This document shows, in pieces, positions 54,301 through 56,513 of a DNA stretch of 64,000 bases. Under the pieces are notes generated by a model, which ran no database searches, was not told the DNA's origin, and saw only the letters and a list, made by a program, of their open reading frames with translations. The position numbers were made by a program, and so were the translations under genes. Location of the stretch: positions 59,043,834 through 59,107,833 of the forward strand of contig OZ023273.1 of the NCBI GenBank assembly GCA_964007475.1, given 5' to 3'. This stretch comes from Hybos culiciformis. Its lineage: Eukaryota; Arthropoda; Insecta; Diptera; Hybotidae. Numbering within the stretch: the first letter of the stretch is position 1; each line of letters starts with the position of its first letter.

Positions 54301-56513
54301 AGAAAATTTCTGGGGCCTTTAGCTTTCTCGTCTTTATATCCTAAAGAAAAATCATTTGAAAAATCGGTGCCATCGACAGAATGAAATTCTTCTGCATTAG
54401 TTAAGGCACTTGAAATTGAGCTAGAACGGTCTTCGTCGCCCGCGTAACTTTTACGTGAACGTTCTATTTGTTTTTTGAAATCTGCTGAAGAATTTAAACT
54501 GTTAGCTGAGCTTCCATGAAAACTTTGTCGTTCTAATACAACTCTTTGCCCTATATTAGATGATTCTCGGTGTCTATTATCTTTTGGATAAAGGGTTTGC
54601 GGTGTAGGAACTGTTTCTTTTGGTGATGTTTTACGTTTAGATGAAAATATTCCATTCGGTAGTAACCTATGAAATACAGACGTTTTTTTTGTTTTTTTTA
54701 TGTAATCCATTTCTTCCAATTCTTTTACTGGCTTTTTGCCTACAGTTGTAACAATTACACTCTTTGGCTTGGCCAATTCAATTTTTTCTACTCTTTCAAT
54801 CCTTATTACTGAATTATTTTTGCAATTATTTACTTTTTTAGCACTATTACTTCTATTATTACTATTATTACAATTATCAGATTTATTAGTATTATTGTTA
54901 TTAATGTTATTATTACTATGATTATTATTATTAATATTAGTAGAATAACTATTGTTATTATTTTGCTTTTGGGGCGTTAATACTAGACCTTTTTTATCTA
55001 AATACTCTTTGAATTCTTTTGAATTAACTGTGTTTGTGAACGATTTGGGTTCTTCATTATTACTATTAGGACTTGCATGCGATCCAATCTGATATATTGA
55101 TATTATTTCGTCACTCGACTCACTTTTTGTTAAAGGTTGATCCAACTCTTCTAAGTCATCATCAGAAGTAATCTGCAATACTTTTACTCTTTCATCAAAT
55201 TTTTTAGCATTTTTTGTTACTTCTTCAGCATTAAACAATGATTTTTCTAAATCTGTCCCAGTTTTAACTTTAATATCAGATAAGTCGGGGTAATTAGCTT
55301 TTGAAACCTTTTTAAATGATGGTATTCTAGAGTTAGGAGGTTTAGACAGTTTATTTTTTACTTTAGAAACTTGTGATTGATTTCGTGATATTTTTTTTTC
55401 TCTTGATCCTTTTTTCAGTTCCCGAAGTTCTTCAAATTTTAAACGAGCTAGTACTGTTGGATCATATACAAAATATTTATCAGGATTTTTGACGTACGTT
55501 TTAACATATTTGGATTCCTTTAGAACGTCTTCTGTAGAAACAAAATCAGCTTCTTGAATATTTTTATCCTTACTTAATTTAAAACCTAATTTTTTATTAT
55601 CTTCCTGTTTCCGGTCACGAACAATATGAGATATAAATCCATTTTTAAAAGGATTCTTTTGGTCAACAATTACTCCACCCTCTGTAAATTTTTTAACAGT
55701 CTCCTTTTCAGCATCAAATGAAACCGATTTTTTCTTCAAATGTTTTGTATCATTGGTTAAAATGGATTTAGTTGGTGAAATGGATCCTTTCGTTGGTAAA
55801 TCTTTGATAGAAGTCTTTTCACTGCCTTCTTCTTCCTGAACTTTACTTTCAATCAATAATTTTGGAAAATTATCAGTTTCAAATTCCAATATCTGTGATT
55901 TGTCACTAGCTTTTGTCTCATCAATACAACGGTTTAATTCTAATTTATTTACTTGATTTGTGAATTTTTTTAAAGATGATGTACGGGGTGCTGGTTTGGG
56001 TGGTGGTAGCCTCGATTTTGGTTTCGGAGCTGGGATCGGTATTAAATTATTCCCATTTGTCGTAAGCGAAAGATTTCTATAGTTCGTAGTTTCTGTTTCT
56101 GGAAGACGAATACCTACTAAATTTATCGGACTGCTTGAACTTGTTAATAGTGGACTTTTGGATTCGTCTTGTGTCGATTCTTCAATTCCAGAATCACTTT
56201 GCCTTTGTTCTAACTCAATATGCTTCTGGGAAAAATTTATAATTTCCGAACTGTGAGAATCTGCTTTGGATTTGCTTATATTAAGTTGTTCTTCCTCTTC
56301 TATTTTTAGTACAATTCTATCACAATCTACATTTATTTCATTTATTATATCACAGTGATCTTTGCTAATAAATAAATCGTTTTCAATAGTTGTCGTTTCC
56401 GTACTACTGCTACTTGTATTACTACCACAGAAATATGGTTTTGCATTTAAATCTTTTTCTGGTGAGTTTTGACTACATTCATCATATTTTGGATGTTGTT
56501 TGTTATTTGACAT
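207..56513 (-). CDS. SRCIN1/p140Cap-SKT-like scaffold protein, multi-exon, 3' end outside window
   Basis: Whole-gene entry. Twelve minus-strand coding exons (56513-53117, 52625-51837, 34226-34176, 33466-33312, 31401-31372, 27880-27709, 22387-22044, 21892-21830, 8338-8257, 7463-7346, 3955-3857, 367-207) all have GT-AG borders and join in one continuous frame. They give 1820 codons plus one base before the window ends. Exon 22387-22044 carries the AIP3-like block (LLPNEITSIDTVRALFVRSF, then MAYLEGPNVKIYIHD and FYELEDVR..IRDRSVLRLF). Exon 367-207 carries MERQLANLTGLVQKAL. Both match what I know of vertebrate SRCIN1 and SKT. These vertebrate proteins are cytoplasmic adaptors acting with Src-family kinases and the actin cytoskeleton; function here is inferred from that. 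The N-terminal 1132-codon exon is low-complexity and has no domain I recognise. An alternative first exon lies at 37078-36976. Three genes are nested in introns. It remains possible that the two 5' exons are a separate gene, but phase and strand favour one. Confidence 0.82.
370..1919. other. Intron sequence upstream of nested 247-aa protein gene
   Basis: AT-rich intron of the minus-strand gene; it must also hold the promoter of the plus-strand gene starting at 1920. I see no conserved element, repeat boundary or convincing ORF (the short ORFs at 412-606 and 1625-1816 are low-complexity). Confidence 0.6.
1920..2236 (+). CDS. Exon 1 of nested 247-aa membrane protein gene
   Basis: Signal peptide and acidic ectodomain; ends AAGTGAAAG before GTCAGT in phase 2. 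Two cysteines are present (in EIKCLRD and FQCSKNN). Confidence 0.72.
1920..3139 (+). CDS. Secreted/single-pass membrane protein, 247 aa, three exons, unrecognised
   Basis: Exons 1920-2236, 2645-2778 and 2847-3139, all with GT-AG introns and matching phases (2, then 1), giving 247 residues and TAA at 3137-3139. Residues 1-18 form a signal peptide (MIKIILFFTFNILTFSIA). An acidic lumenal/extracellular stretch follows (NEEALEDDEP). Residues about 126-147 are a hydrophobic segment (SITALSFLAFGAYLLCMIVQ) followed by basic residues, and the tail is strongly basic (IKRIKVIRRTKRSNKN). This suggests a type I membrane protein with a basic cytosolic tail. I do not recognise the family. It lies antisense in an intron of the SRCIN1/SKT-like gene. 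A candidate poly-A signal AATAAA is at 3419-3424. The first exon alone would read on to a stop at 2246, so the splice is essential. Confidence 0.72.
2645..2778 (+). CDS. Exon 2 of nested 247-aa membrane protein gene
   Basis: Follows a TTTACAG acceptor; encodes RSDETWDNEKPTKMRQIFEG then the membrane segment and ends AIKSK in phase 1 at GTATTT. Confidence 0.72.
2847..3139 (+). CDS. Exon 3 of nested 247-aa membrane protein gene
   Basis: Acceptor CAAAAG; encodes GITYYHPVATVSPLTNSSP, the basic tail, and ends FAEGYVKIATI-stop. The final 293 bases have no other in-frame stop. Confidence 0.7.
3419..3424 (+). promoter_or_regulatory. Candidate polyadenylation signal of 1920-3139 gene
   Basis: AATAAA 280 bases after the stop codon. 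In AT-rich DNA such hexamers are common, so this is only a candidate. Confidence 0.35.
3857..3955 (-). CDS. SRCIN1/SKT-like exon SMTEEEYALYG
   Basis: 99 nt, AG 3956-3957, donor GTAAGT from 3856. Encodes CDGSMTEEEYALYGMKVGGR then ISSRNPNQPFDLTR, phase 2 to phase 2. The next intron (3.5 kb) contains the nested three-exon gene on the opposite strand. Confidence 0.82.
4707..5111. mobile_element. PIF/Harbinger-type MITE, 405 bp, TTA target duplication
   Basis: Perfect 16-bp terminal inverted repeats TGCCTTGTTCAGACAA at 4707-4722 and 5096-5111, flanked on both sides by TTA (4704-4706 and 5112-5114). A 3-bp TWA duplication is typical of PIF/Harbinger. The interior carries repeated ATCATGATT motifs and no transposase, so it is non-autonomous. 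The small ORFs within it are not genes. Confidence 0.82.
5263..5826. mobile_element. Non-autonomous TIR element, 564 bp, class unclear
   Basis: 21-bp perfect inverted ends beginning CTTCGCTACACTTCAGGTTA at 5263-5283 and 5806-5826. Similarity between the arms continues imperfectly inward for roughly 80 bases (GGTTTG- and CCATG-containing parts). The interior is rich in poly-A/T, producing meaningless Lys-rich ORFs. I could not identify a target-site duplication, so the superfamily is open. Confidence 0.72.
6005..6196. repeat. 48-bp tandem repeat, about four copies
   Basis: Units start at 6005, 6053, 6101 and about 6149, each with ATATATTTCCAAAATACATT and CTCATTCCTTAAATGCATT parts, and decay towards the right. 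It lies in the intron between exons 7346-7463 and 3857-3955. Confidence 0.8.
6718..7216. mobile_element. hAT-type MITE, 499 bp, perfect 8-bp TSD
   Basis: Ends TAGGGTTTCCA (6718-6728) and TGGAAACCCTA (7206-7216), flanked by identical 8-bp GGCCTGAT at 6710-6717 and 7217-7224. An 8-bp duplication plus TAGGG ends is hAT-like. The subterminal regions carry repeated ACTCGGTTA motifs on both sides, possible transposase-binding repeats. No ORF. Confidence 0.88.
7346..7463 (-). CDS. SRCIN1/SKT-like exon, Tyr-rich
   Basis: 118 nt, AG 7464-7465, donor GTAAGT from 7345. Encodes DGYTSSPERGTRTSYEEPYY, then SQYGTRGAPITPLINEEQR, ending in phase 2. SYEEPYYSQYG is tyrosine-dense and would suit SH2-type recognition; this is inference. 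Confidence 0.82.
7464..8256. other. SRCIN1/SKT-like intron, nothing notable
   Basis: AT-rich intron; no repeat boundary, ORF or RNA gene visible. Confidence 0.6.
8257..8338 (-). CDS. SRCIN1/SKT-like exon GGKAPYYVGASQTLPRG
   Basis: 82 nt, acceptor TTTTTTTCTAG (AG 8339-8340), donor GTAAGT from 8256. Encodes GGKAPYYVGASQTLPRGIYS then SRNKHSV and ends in phase 1. It joins in frame to 7463-7346. Short tyrosine-containing segments like this are phosphorylation sites in the vertebrate proteins; here that is only inference. Confidence 0.82.
10080..10885 (+). mobile_element. Helitron-like non-autonomous element, about 806 bp
   Basis: Begins TCTAATATATAAAAATGAAA after an A and ends GGGTATTTCGACTTG before a T. 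This matches the Helitron pattern of 5' TC and a 3' CTRR-like end (here CTTG) inserted between A and T. There are no inverted repeats and no duplication. The left part has a TTTCTCTG microsatellite (10103-10142) and GCTGGAGCGATTTGGCTGAA, a phrase common in insect dispersed repeats. No Rep/helicase. The 76-aa ORF at 10422 is not a gene. Confidence 0.5.
10204..10795 (+). repeat. Three diverged tandem units inside the Helitron-like element
   Basis: Units begin near 10204, 10445 and 10664 (the last shortened). Shared landmarks include AGGGTACTAGAAA, TTTGATCCGAGG, TAGCGTTGGACCCGAA and CAACAAATTT, each recurring about every 220-240 bases. These units are GC-richer than the surroundings. Confidence 0.78.
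10886..15556. other. Intronic stretch upstream of pentraxin-like gene
   Basis: Mostly simple AT-rich sequence. The only structured parts are the candidate element at 13511-13816 and, at 13293-13390, a GC-richer remnant (GTTGCCAGGTGTCCGCCTTT) that looks like the end of a dispersed repeat without a partner. The promoter of the gene at 15557 must lie here, but no core motif stands out. Confidence 0.55.
13511..13816. mobile_element. Candidate hAT-like element with TGCTACTG flanks and an internal hairpin
   Basis: Identical 8-bp TGCTACTG occurs at 13503-13510 and 13817-13824. Inside, CTTTCC is near the left end and GGAAAG near the right end, so the ends are partly inverted. CCGGTTCGCACGAA (13757-13770) and its exact complement (13793-13806) form a 14-bp stem with a 22-base loop. 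Terminal repeats are imperfect, so this could be chance. Confidence 0.4.
15557..16037 (+). CDS. Exon 1 of pentraxin-like gene (signal peptide, start of jellyroll)
   Basis: 481 nt ending TATACTG before GTATGT, phase 1. The linker SDTSFEVGEKSIGTSYISEL is Ser/Thr-rich; the jellyroll begins near CSVNKYAFDYEGTIQF. Confidence 0.83.
15557..21522 (+). CDS. Secreted pentraxin/LamG-like protein, 593 aa, five exons
   Basis: Exons 15557-16037, 19568-19661, 19871-19991, 20372-20593 and 20659-21522 join in frame to 593 residues. The start has an in-frame TAA at 15551. Residues 1-20 are a signal peptide. From about 125 to 290 a jellyroll domain is visible: FTICYWVRF, IQLWVANSKG, KMRKWHHACSSWNG (203-211; HxCxSW as in the pentraxin signature), GEWQLWIKHE, GKGILFSGG. 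A His-rich loop follows at 279-292 (HRDHKHHHVHHFDH). The rest is Gln/Ser-rich with dibasic KR sites at 453-454, 463-464 and 490-491, suggesting proprotein cleavage. The C-terminus has LHLCNAC (552-558) and a final CGYF. Likely extracellular; ligand unknown. Pentraxin/LamG domains in general bind carbohydrate or lipid ligands, often with calcium. Nested antisense in a 13.5-kb intron. Candidate AATAAA at 21726-21731. Confidence 0.82.
16038..19567. other. Intron 1 of pentraxin-like gene
   Basis: 3.5 kb of AT-rich sequence with many poly-A/T runs. No ORF or transposon ends found; the small ORFs at 17039 and 19316 are low-complexity. Confidence 0.65.
19568..19661 (+). CDS. Exon 2 of pentraxin-like gene
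   Basis: Acceptor CCTTTTAG; encodes ADREPREIQLWVANSKGSSY then LSMAIHGQQIYR; donor GTAACG, phase 2. Beta-strand-like alternation fits the jellyroll. Confidence 0.82.
19871..19991 (+). CDS. Exon 3 of pentraxin-like gene (HxCxSW signature)
   Basis: Acceptor TTTGTTAG; encodes LNYPLKMRKWHHACSSWNGK then TGEWQLWIKHERVGRGFHNR; donor GTAAGA, phase 0. The frame runs into the intron for some 30 codons, which is not coding. Confidence 0.85.
20372..20593 (+). CDS. Exon 4 of pentraxin-like gene (domain end, His-rich loop)
   Basis: Acceptor TTTTACAG; 74 codons, phase 0-0; GKGILFSGGPSITGKTTEGL then the His cluster; donor GTACTC. Confidence 0.84.
20659..21522 (+). CDS. Exon 5 of pentraxin-like gene (Gln/Ser-rich tail)
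   Basis: Acceptor CTTTTTAG; 288 codons including TGA at 21520-21522. Only the C-terminal 45 residues look ordered (EEEVKAVLHLCNACEPEPFK). The KR sites lie in this exon. Confidence 0.85.
   Translation, partial: APMSMPMNPLLANGQIPTRVRINLASRPQSQIKEIPSQLVAASLIPSQQATINTNFVNGQFHTNQRYIAQQLASVQPDGLNLPQEYSEITQQISNSPQSIAANGIRQTTARSVLSVNFPQEQNNPFASGFSNSPGVQYVDESRFLFKRQPQKPKIFKRQIEENLKDKTIKAIPRITRQSSKLSKRGLVMLSDGSFIDDTLLDENYEGLAQYGIQSFKQDLGKKSDIEDEIKEHDREPAEEEVKAVLHLCNACEPEPFKGAIVLAWKDALINQEGTLKGRSVGGCGYF
21726..21731 (+). promoter_or_regulatory. Candidate polyadenylation signal of pentraxin-like gene
   Basis: AATAAA about 200 bases after the stop at 21522 and just before the opposing exon at 21830. The two convergent features would otherwise overlap. 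Confidence 0.4.
21830..21892 (-). CDS. SRCIN1/SKT-like exon, 63 nt, symmetric phase 0-0
   Basis: Separated from exon 22387-22044 by a 151-bp intron. AG acceptor at 21893-21894, GTAAAT donor from 21829. Encodes SYFSEPEFDSEYQHQHIHKS-K. Frame-neutral, so a possible cassette. The following intron (13.5 kb) contains the nested pentraxin-like gene. Confidence 0.75.
22044..22387 (-). CDS. SRCIN1/SKT-like exon: core AIP3-like domain
   Basis: 344 nt, acceptor AG 22388-22389, donor GTGAGT from 22043. Encodes LVFLQYRSETKRALLPNEIT, then VRALFVRSFPRQLTMAYLEG, KIYIHDASKDMFYELEDVR and REIRDRSVLRLFESNE, then a Pro/Gly-rich tail ending GNWDQDQ. This is the diagnostic block shared with vertebrate SRCIN1 and SKT and related to the actin-interacting protein 3/Bud6 domain. 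A few extra residues (SHLRE) sit between ELEDVR and IRDRS compared with the vertebrate pattern as I remember it. Confidence 0.92.
23806..25608 (-). CDS. Divergent ionotropic receptor (IR) chemoreceptor, intronless, 600 aa
   Basis: A single uninterrupted frame of 600 residues on the minus strand. Residues 1-26 form a signal peptide. The N-terminal region (to about 200) is poorly conserved and Asn/Ile/Phe-rich. A ligand-binding S1 half is at about 200-315 (GWSYKLLSLFFNHLNATF). M1 is near 318-340, the pore loop about 345-358, and M2 about 372-404 with FYCSLLASYFTATVFEEQID, the hallmark SLLAS/LT region of iGluR-related channels. S2 covers about 405-560, and M4 about 563-587 (HLYLGWIILIIGNSLSFISF). 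The iGluR glutamate-contact residues are not apparent, as usual for divergent IRs. These are gustatory or olfactory ligand-gated cation channels in sensory dendrites. The gene lies on the same strand as its host, in the 5.3-kb intron between 27709 and 22387. Confidence 0.9.
   Translation of the reverse strand: MFVSRKLNFIIKILIILNCSFNLIGSEFSTKILNIFNEMNYSENISTIYIFHSINVINKVEYFLQTLKFSEYYLNFTYILISSNNKIENKFINLFSKNSIVIGMDEFDYHQTIEIMSSLLLGHRNIKIIYFLNRKPKYLLPFFQYIWLNKFINLILIINNNNNTIYGYNPFPKVHYYQVNDLANLFPDKCINMKKYEVKTLFHNVPPIIFYKINENNQKIIKGWSYKLLSLFFNHLNATFKEILHHNIGLLGGSESIEFILNKSIEISCKPQSIAQLNNNFTISYPTYFSTLGFLLRSSQEIKKSQYLLLPLTFEVRLYFIISILVCCLVELLLSKVVFGEPLNFMTSLLIAFTEVLSLPIPINLNKQEKFYLVCIIRILIFWGAVISVSFYCSLLASYFTATVFEEQIDDFNDLRKNKIKILTTSLMVEGFNSSELIRNNYDMYYNVTSKIFQDERLKLNPTYAYPSRDDSVYIILQQQSLMKKPTMRYSKFAIQIYLVSYFMQWDTPYVQNLDEFTLRLKEGGIIEHWKGEDFFDAVNFKILKIFRDEGVRAVKIEFDHLYLGWIILIIGNSLSFISFLIEICINGIMENGKYIFFYY
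25615..25707 (-). repeat. 46-bp tandem duplication directly upstream of the IR start codon
   Basis: Two adjacent, identical copies of an AT-rich 46-bp unit (beginning TTAGGTATATATTTTATATA on the plus strand) end seven bases from the IR ATG at 25608. They occupy the position of its 5' UTR or core promoter and contain several TATATA/TATAAA-like strings. Whether they affect transcription cannot be told from sequence. Confidence 0.85.
25708..27708. other. Intron upstream of the ionotropic receptor
   Basis: AT-rich. Contains an 18-bp inverted repeat (25988-26005 with 26038-26055) and, at 27600-27672, a GC-richer end GTCCTATGCCTGAAACCGGCC that resembles one end of a hAT element without a visible partner. 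Confidence 0.55.
27709..27880 (-). CDS. SRCIN1/SKT-like exon preceding AIP3-like block
   Basis: 172 nt, acceptor AG at 27881-27882 after a TTTTTAAC tract, donor GTTAGT from 27708. Encodes GQPVRGYAPINQGPLFDDDP, then GIMSEVETASTGFRRG and SKTLERPLG, ending in phase 1. The acidic GIMSEVETAS part followed by a basic FRRGNKQR segment directly upstream of the AIP3-like block fits the order of the family. Confidence 0.84.
27881..31371. other. Intron between exon 27709-27880 and the microexon
   Basis: AT-rich, with a short AAT microsatellite (30549-30566). No gene, RNA or transposon ends recognised. Confidence 0.6.
31372..31401 (-). CDS. 30-nt microexon (MGTRAQKNKK)
   Basis: Exactly ten codons in phase 0-0, flanked by a TCTAG acceptor (AG 31402-31403) and a GTAAAAAT donor from 31371. 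It is the only in-frame sequence between exons 33466-33312 and 27880-27709. Including it gives ..AMDLE-MGTRAQKNKK-GQPVRGY. The frame is preserved with or without it, so it may be alternatively spliced, as neuronal microexons often are (inference). Confidence 0.65.
32071..32335 (-). mobile_element. LINE 3' end with degraded ORF2 C-terminus and poly-A
   Basis: Reading the minus strand: FSIRTSRMWNALP, a stop, then LFPTAGGRLIYDLRRFKKSV and NDYT, then an untranslated part and a poly-A tract (32071-32079 as T on plus). RTxRMWNxLP...FKxxVN is the usual C-terminal tail of reverse transcriptases of non-LTR retrotransposons. It is 5'-truncated and non-functional. About 190 bases match the inverted copy at 51001-51200. 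Confidence 0.7.
33312..33466 (-). CDS. SRCIN1/SKT-like exon with basic RRRSARREDPRRHTLGG segment
   Basis: 155 nt, AG at 33467-33468, donor GTAAAAA from 33311. Encodes AADDRRRSARREDPRRHTLG and then QYGNPGGPVNVAGIIQGQV, ending QQQRAMDLE in phase 0. The Arg-rich start followed by HTLGG resembles phosphorylatable basic motifs in this adaptor family. The reading frame continues beyond the donor only as unrelated intron sequence. Confidence 0.82.
34176..34226 (-). CDS. SRCIN1/SKT-like exon, 51 nt, symmetric phase 1-1
   Basis: AG acceptor at 34227-34228 and GTAAAC donor from 34175. Encodes EDWQNDKSGRNQSSDQ in frame with both upstream choices. Phase 1 at both ends makes it a possible cassette. It is too short to hold a domain and is placed by frame continuity and splice sites. 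Confidence 0.75.
34227..36975. other. Intron downstream of the internal first exon
   Basis: AT-rich, with the hAT-type MITE at 35953-36218 and a 19-bp direct repeat (GACTATTATATGTGTTAAT at 34340 and 34364). No gene. The ORF at 34996-35229 is low-complexity. Confidence 0.6.
35953..36218. mobile_element. hAT-type MITE, 266 bp
   Basis: Left end TAGTGCTTTTTATGT; right end, complemented, CAGGGCTTTTTTTGTGGG. Both arms then contain GCGGAACTCA-like sequence. Flanks CTATTACC (35945-35952) and CTATTAAC (36219-36226) match at 7 of 8 positions, as expected for an aged hAT duplication. No coding capacity. Confidence 0.72.
36976..37078 (-). CDS. Alternative first coding exon (short isoform) of SRCIN1/SKT-like gene
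   Basis: 103 nt from ATG 37078 to a GTAAC donor at 36975, encoding 34 residues: MLIRWKSKDKSQSNQN, then a Ser/Asn run and KKKRKGRDG. It ends in phase 1, exactly like exon 51837-52625, so either can splice to 34226-34176 (joined residues GE or RE, then EDWQND). No pyrimidine tract plus AG precedes the ATG, so I read it as a first exon with its own promoter rather than an internal exon. The basic KKKRKGR cluster could act as a nuclear-localisation or membrane-contact patch; that is inference. Confidence 0.72.
37568..37672. repeat. CTAGTTCATTTTTTTT repeat upstream of internal first exon
   Basis: Four spaced copies of CTAGTTCATTT followed by T runs (from about 37573, 37597, 37616 and 37652), some 500-600 bases upstream (minus direction) of ATG 37078. 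This is the probable promoter side of the short isoform. A simple tandem array; function unknown. Confidence 0.7.
40407..40548. mobile_element. Small MITE, 142 bp
   Basis: Inverted ends carrying GCCAAATTCTATAACTA (40412-40428, complement at the right end to about 40544) preceded by CAGG on each arm. The interior has AACATTTTT copies in both orientations. No clear target duplication, so the class is uncertain; CAGG ends hint at hAT. Confidence 0.65.
45486..45506. repeat. TAA microsatellite
   Basis: Seven consecutive TAA units. Confidence 0.9.
47427..47672. repeat. Near-perfect 84-bp inverted repeat (hairpin/foldback)
   Basis: Arms 47427-47510 and 47589-47672 are complementary with only about three mismatches, around a 78-base loop. 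The outer end reads TTGATGGGTGGGAAGAGGAG, the inner end CGTATTACGT. It may be a young foldback MITE or a source of hairpin RNA. I could not see a target duplication. The 93-aa ORF overlapping its left edge is not supported. Confidence 0.85.
49383..50540. mobile_element. Foldback-type element with ATAGGCGCCCG ends, 1158 bp
   Basis: The left end ATAGGCGCCCGGAGG is followed by a G run and the right end complements as ATAGGCGCCCGCAGGATTTT after a C run. The interior is an imperfect palindrome centred near 49,985: GTCGAAGTAGTTCACGCG (about 49859) pairs with a complement near 50125-50145, and TTACGCGACGTAAAAAAGA with a part near 50100-50120. If the repeat starts at GGCGCCCG, a TA duplication flanks it. 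No transposase; class uncertain. Confidence 0.72.
51001..51200 (+). mobile_element. LINE 3' end, inverted relative to 32071-32335 copy
   Basis: Encodes LFPTAGGRLFYDLRRFKKS before drifting out of frame, then the same 3' sequence (ATCCCACCTAGTGATTTGGT) and a 21-base poly-A at 51180-51200. Same family as 32071-32335 on the opposite strand; truncated and dead. A 17-bp duplication TCTATGGAATCTAACAA sits just before it. Confidence 0.7.
51225..51440 (+). mobile_element. Relic of a second LINE ORF2 C-terminus (GRP-type tail)
   Basis: Plus-strand reading with stops and frame shifts: RKPEDSITRQAFQYKPNCRR then RRGRPCR, and in another frame DAELRNANLS-stop-NEIEELSKDR. This follows the layout GRPxxTW...ELxxxxLxWxEIExLAxDR...ALC of the tail of many insect reverse transcriptases. 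It is a different family from the adjacent poly-A copy. Non-coding now. Confidence 0.62.
51837..52625 (-). CDS. Second coding exon of long isoform, Gln/Ser/Pro-rich
   Basis: 789 nt, acceptor AG at 52626-52627, donor GTAAAT from 51836. It enters in phase 1 from exon 56513-53117 through a 491-bp intron (joined codon Asp, then ISPPSYSSLEYHQQNG) and leaves in phase 1, so it could be skipped without frameshift. The translation is Gln-, Ser-, Tyr- and Pro-rich (for example MSQTPQRLQSLPQRNIQMS), with no recognisable domain and probably disordered. The frame stops shortly after the donor if the intron is retained, so a truncated product is also possible. The next compatible exon is 34226-34176, 17.6 kb downstream. 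Confidence 0.82.
53117..56513 (-). CDS. Giant first coding exon of long SRCIN1/SKT-like isoform
   Basis: Starts at ATG 56513, with an in-frame TGA nine bases upstream and an A-rich context, so this start is secure. Open for 1132 codons, ending in phase 1 at a GTAAGA donor (53116); the open frame would otherwise stop at 53073. The protein is hydrophilic and looks disordered. Residues about 161-177 are proline-rich (RLPPPKPAPR), a plausible SH3 ligand. Residues 261-276 are KKSVSFDAEKETVKKF. Residues about 336-368 form a lysine/tyrosine-rich stretch with YVKNPDKYFVYDPTVLARLK, which looks like a conserved short motif. About 518-567 is an Asn tract with a few Ser/Lys. Serine-rich stretches containing RxxS sites follow. 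No catalytic domain, membrane segment or signal peptide is visible. The antisense ORFs inside it are shadows. Confidence 0.85.

Noticed and set aside
53896..54921. Plus-strand ORFs of 60-89 aa
   Set aside because: Antisense shadows of the giant coding exon; the Leu-rich one is the complement of the Asn tract.
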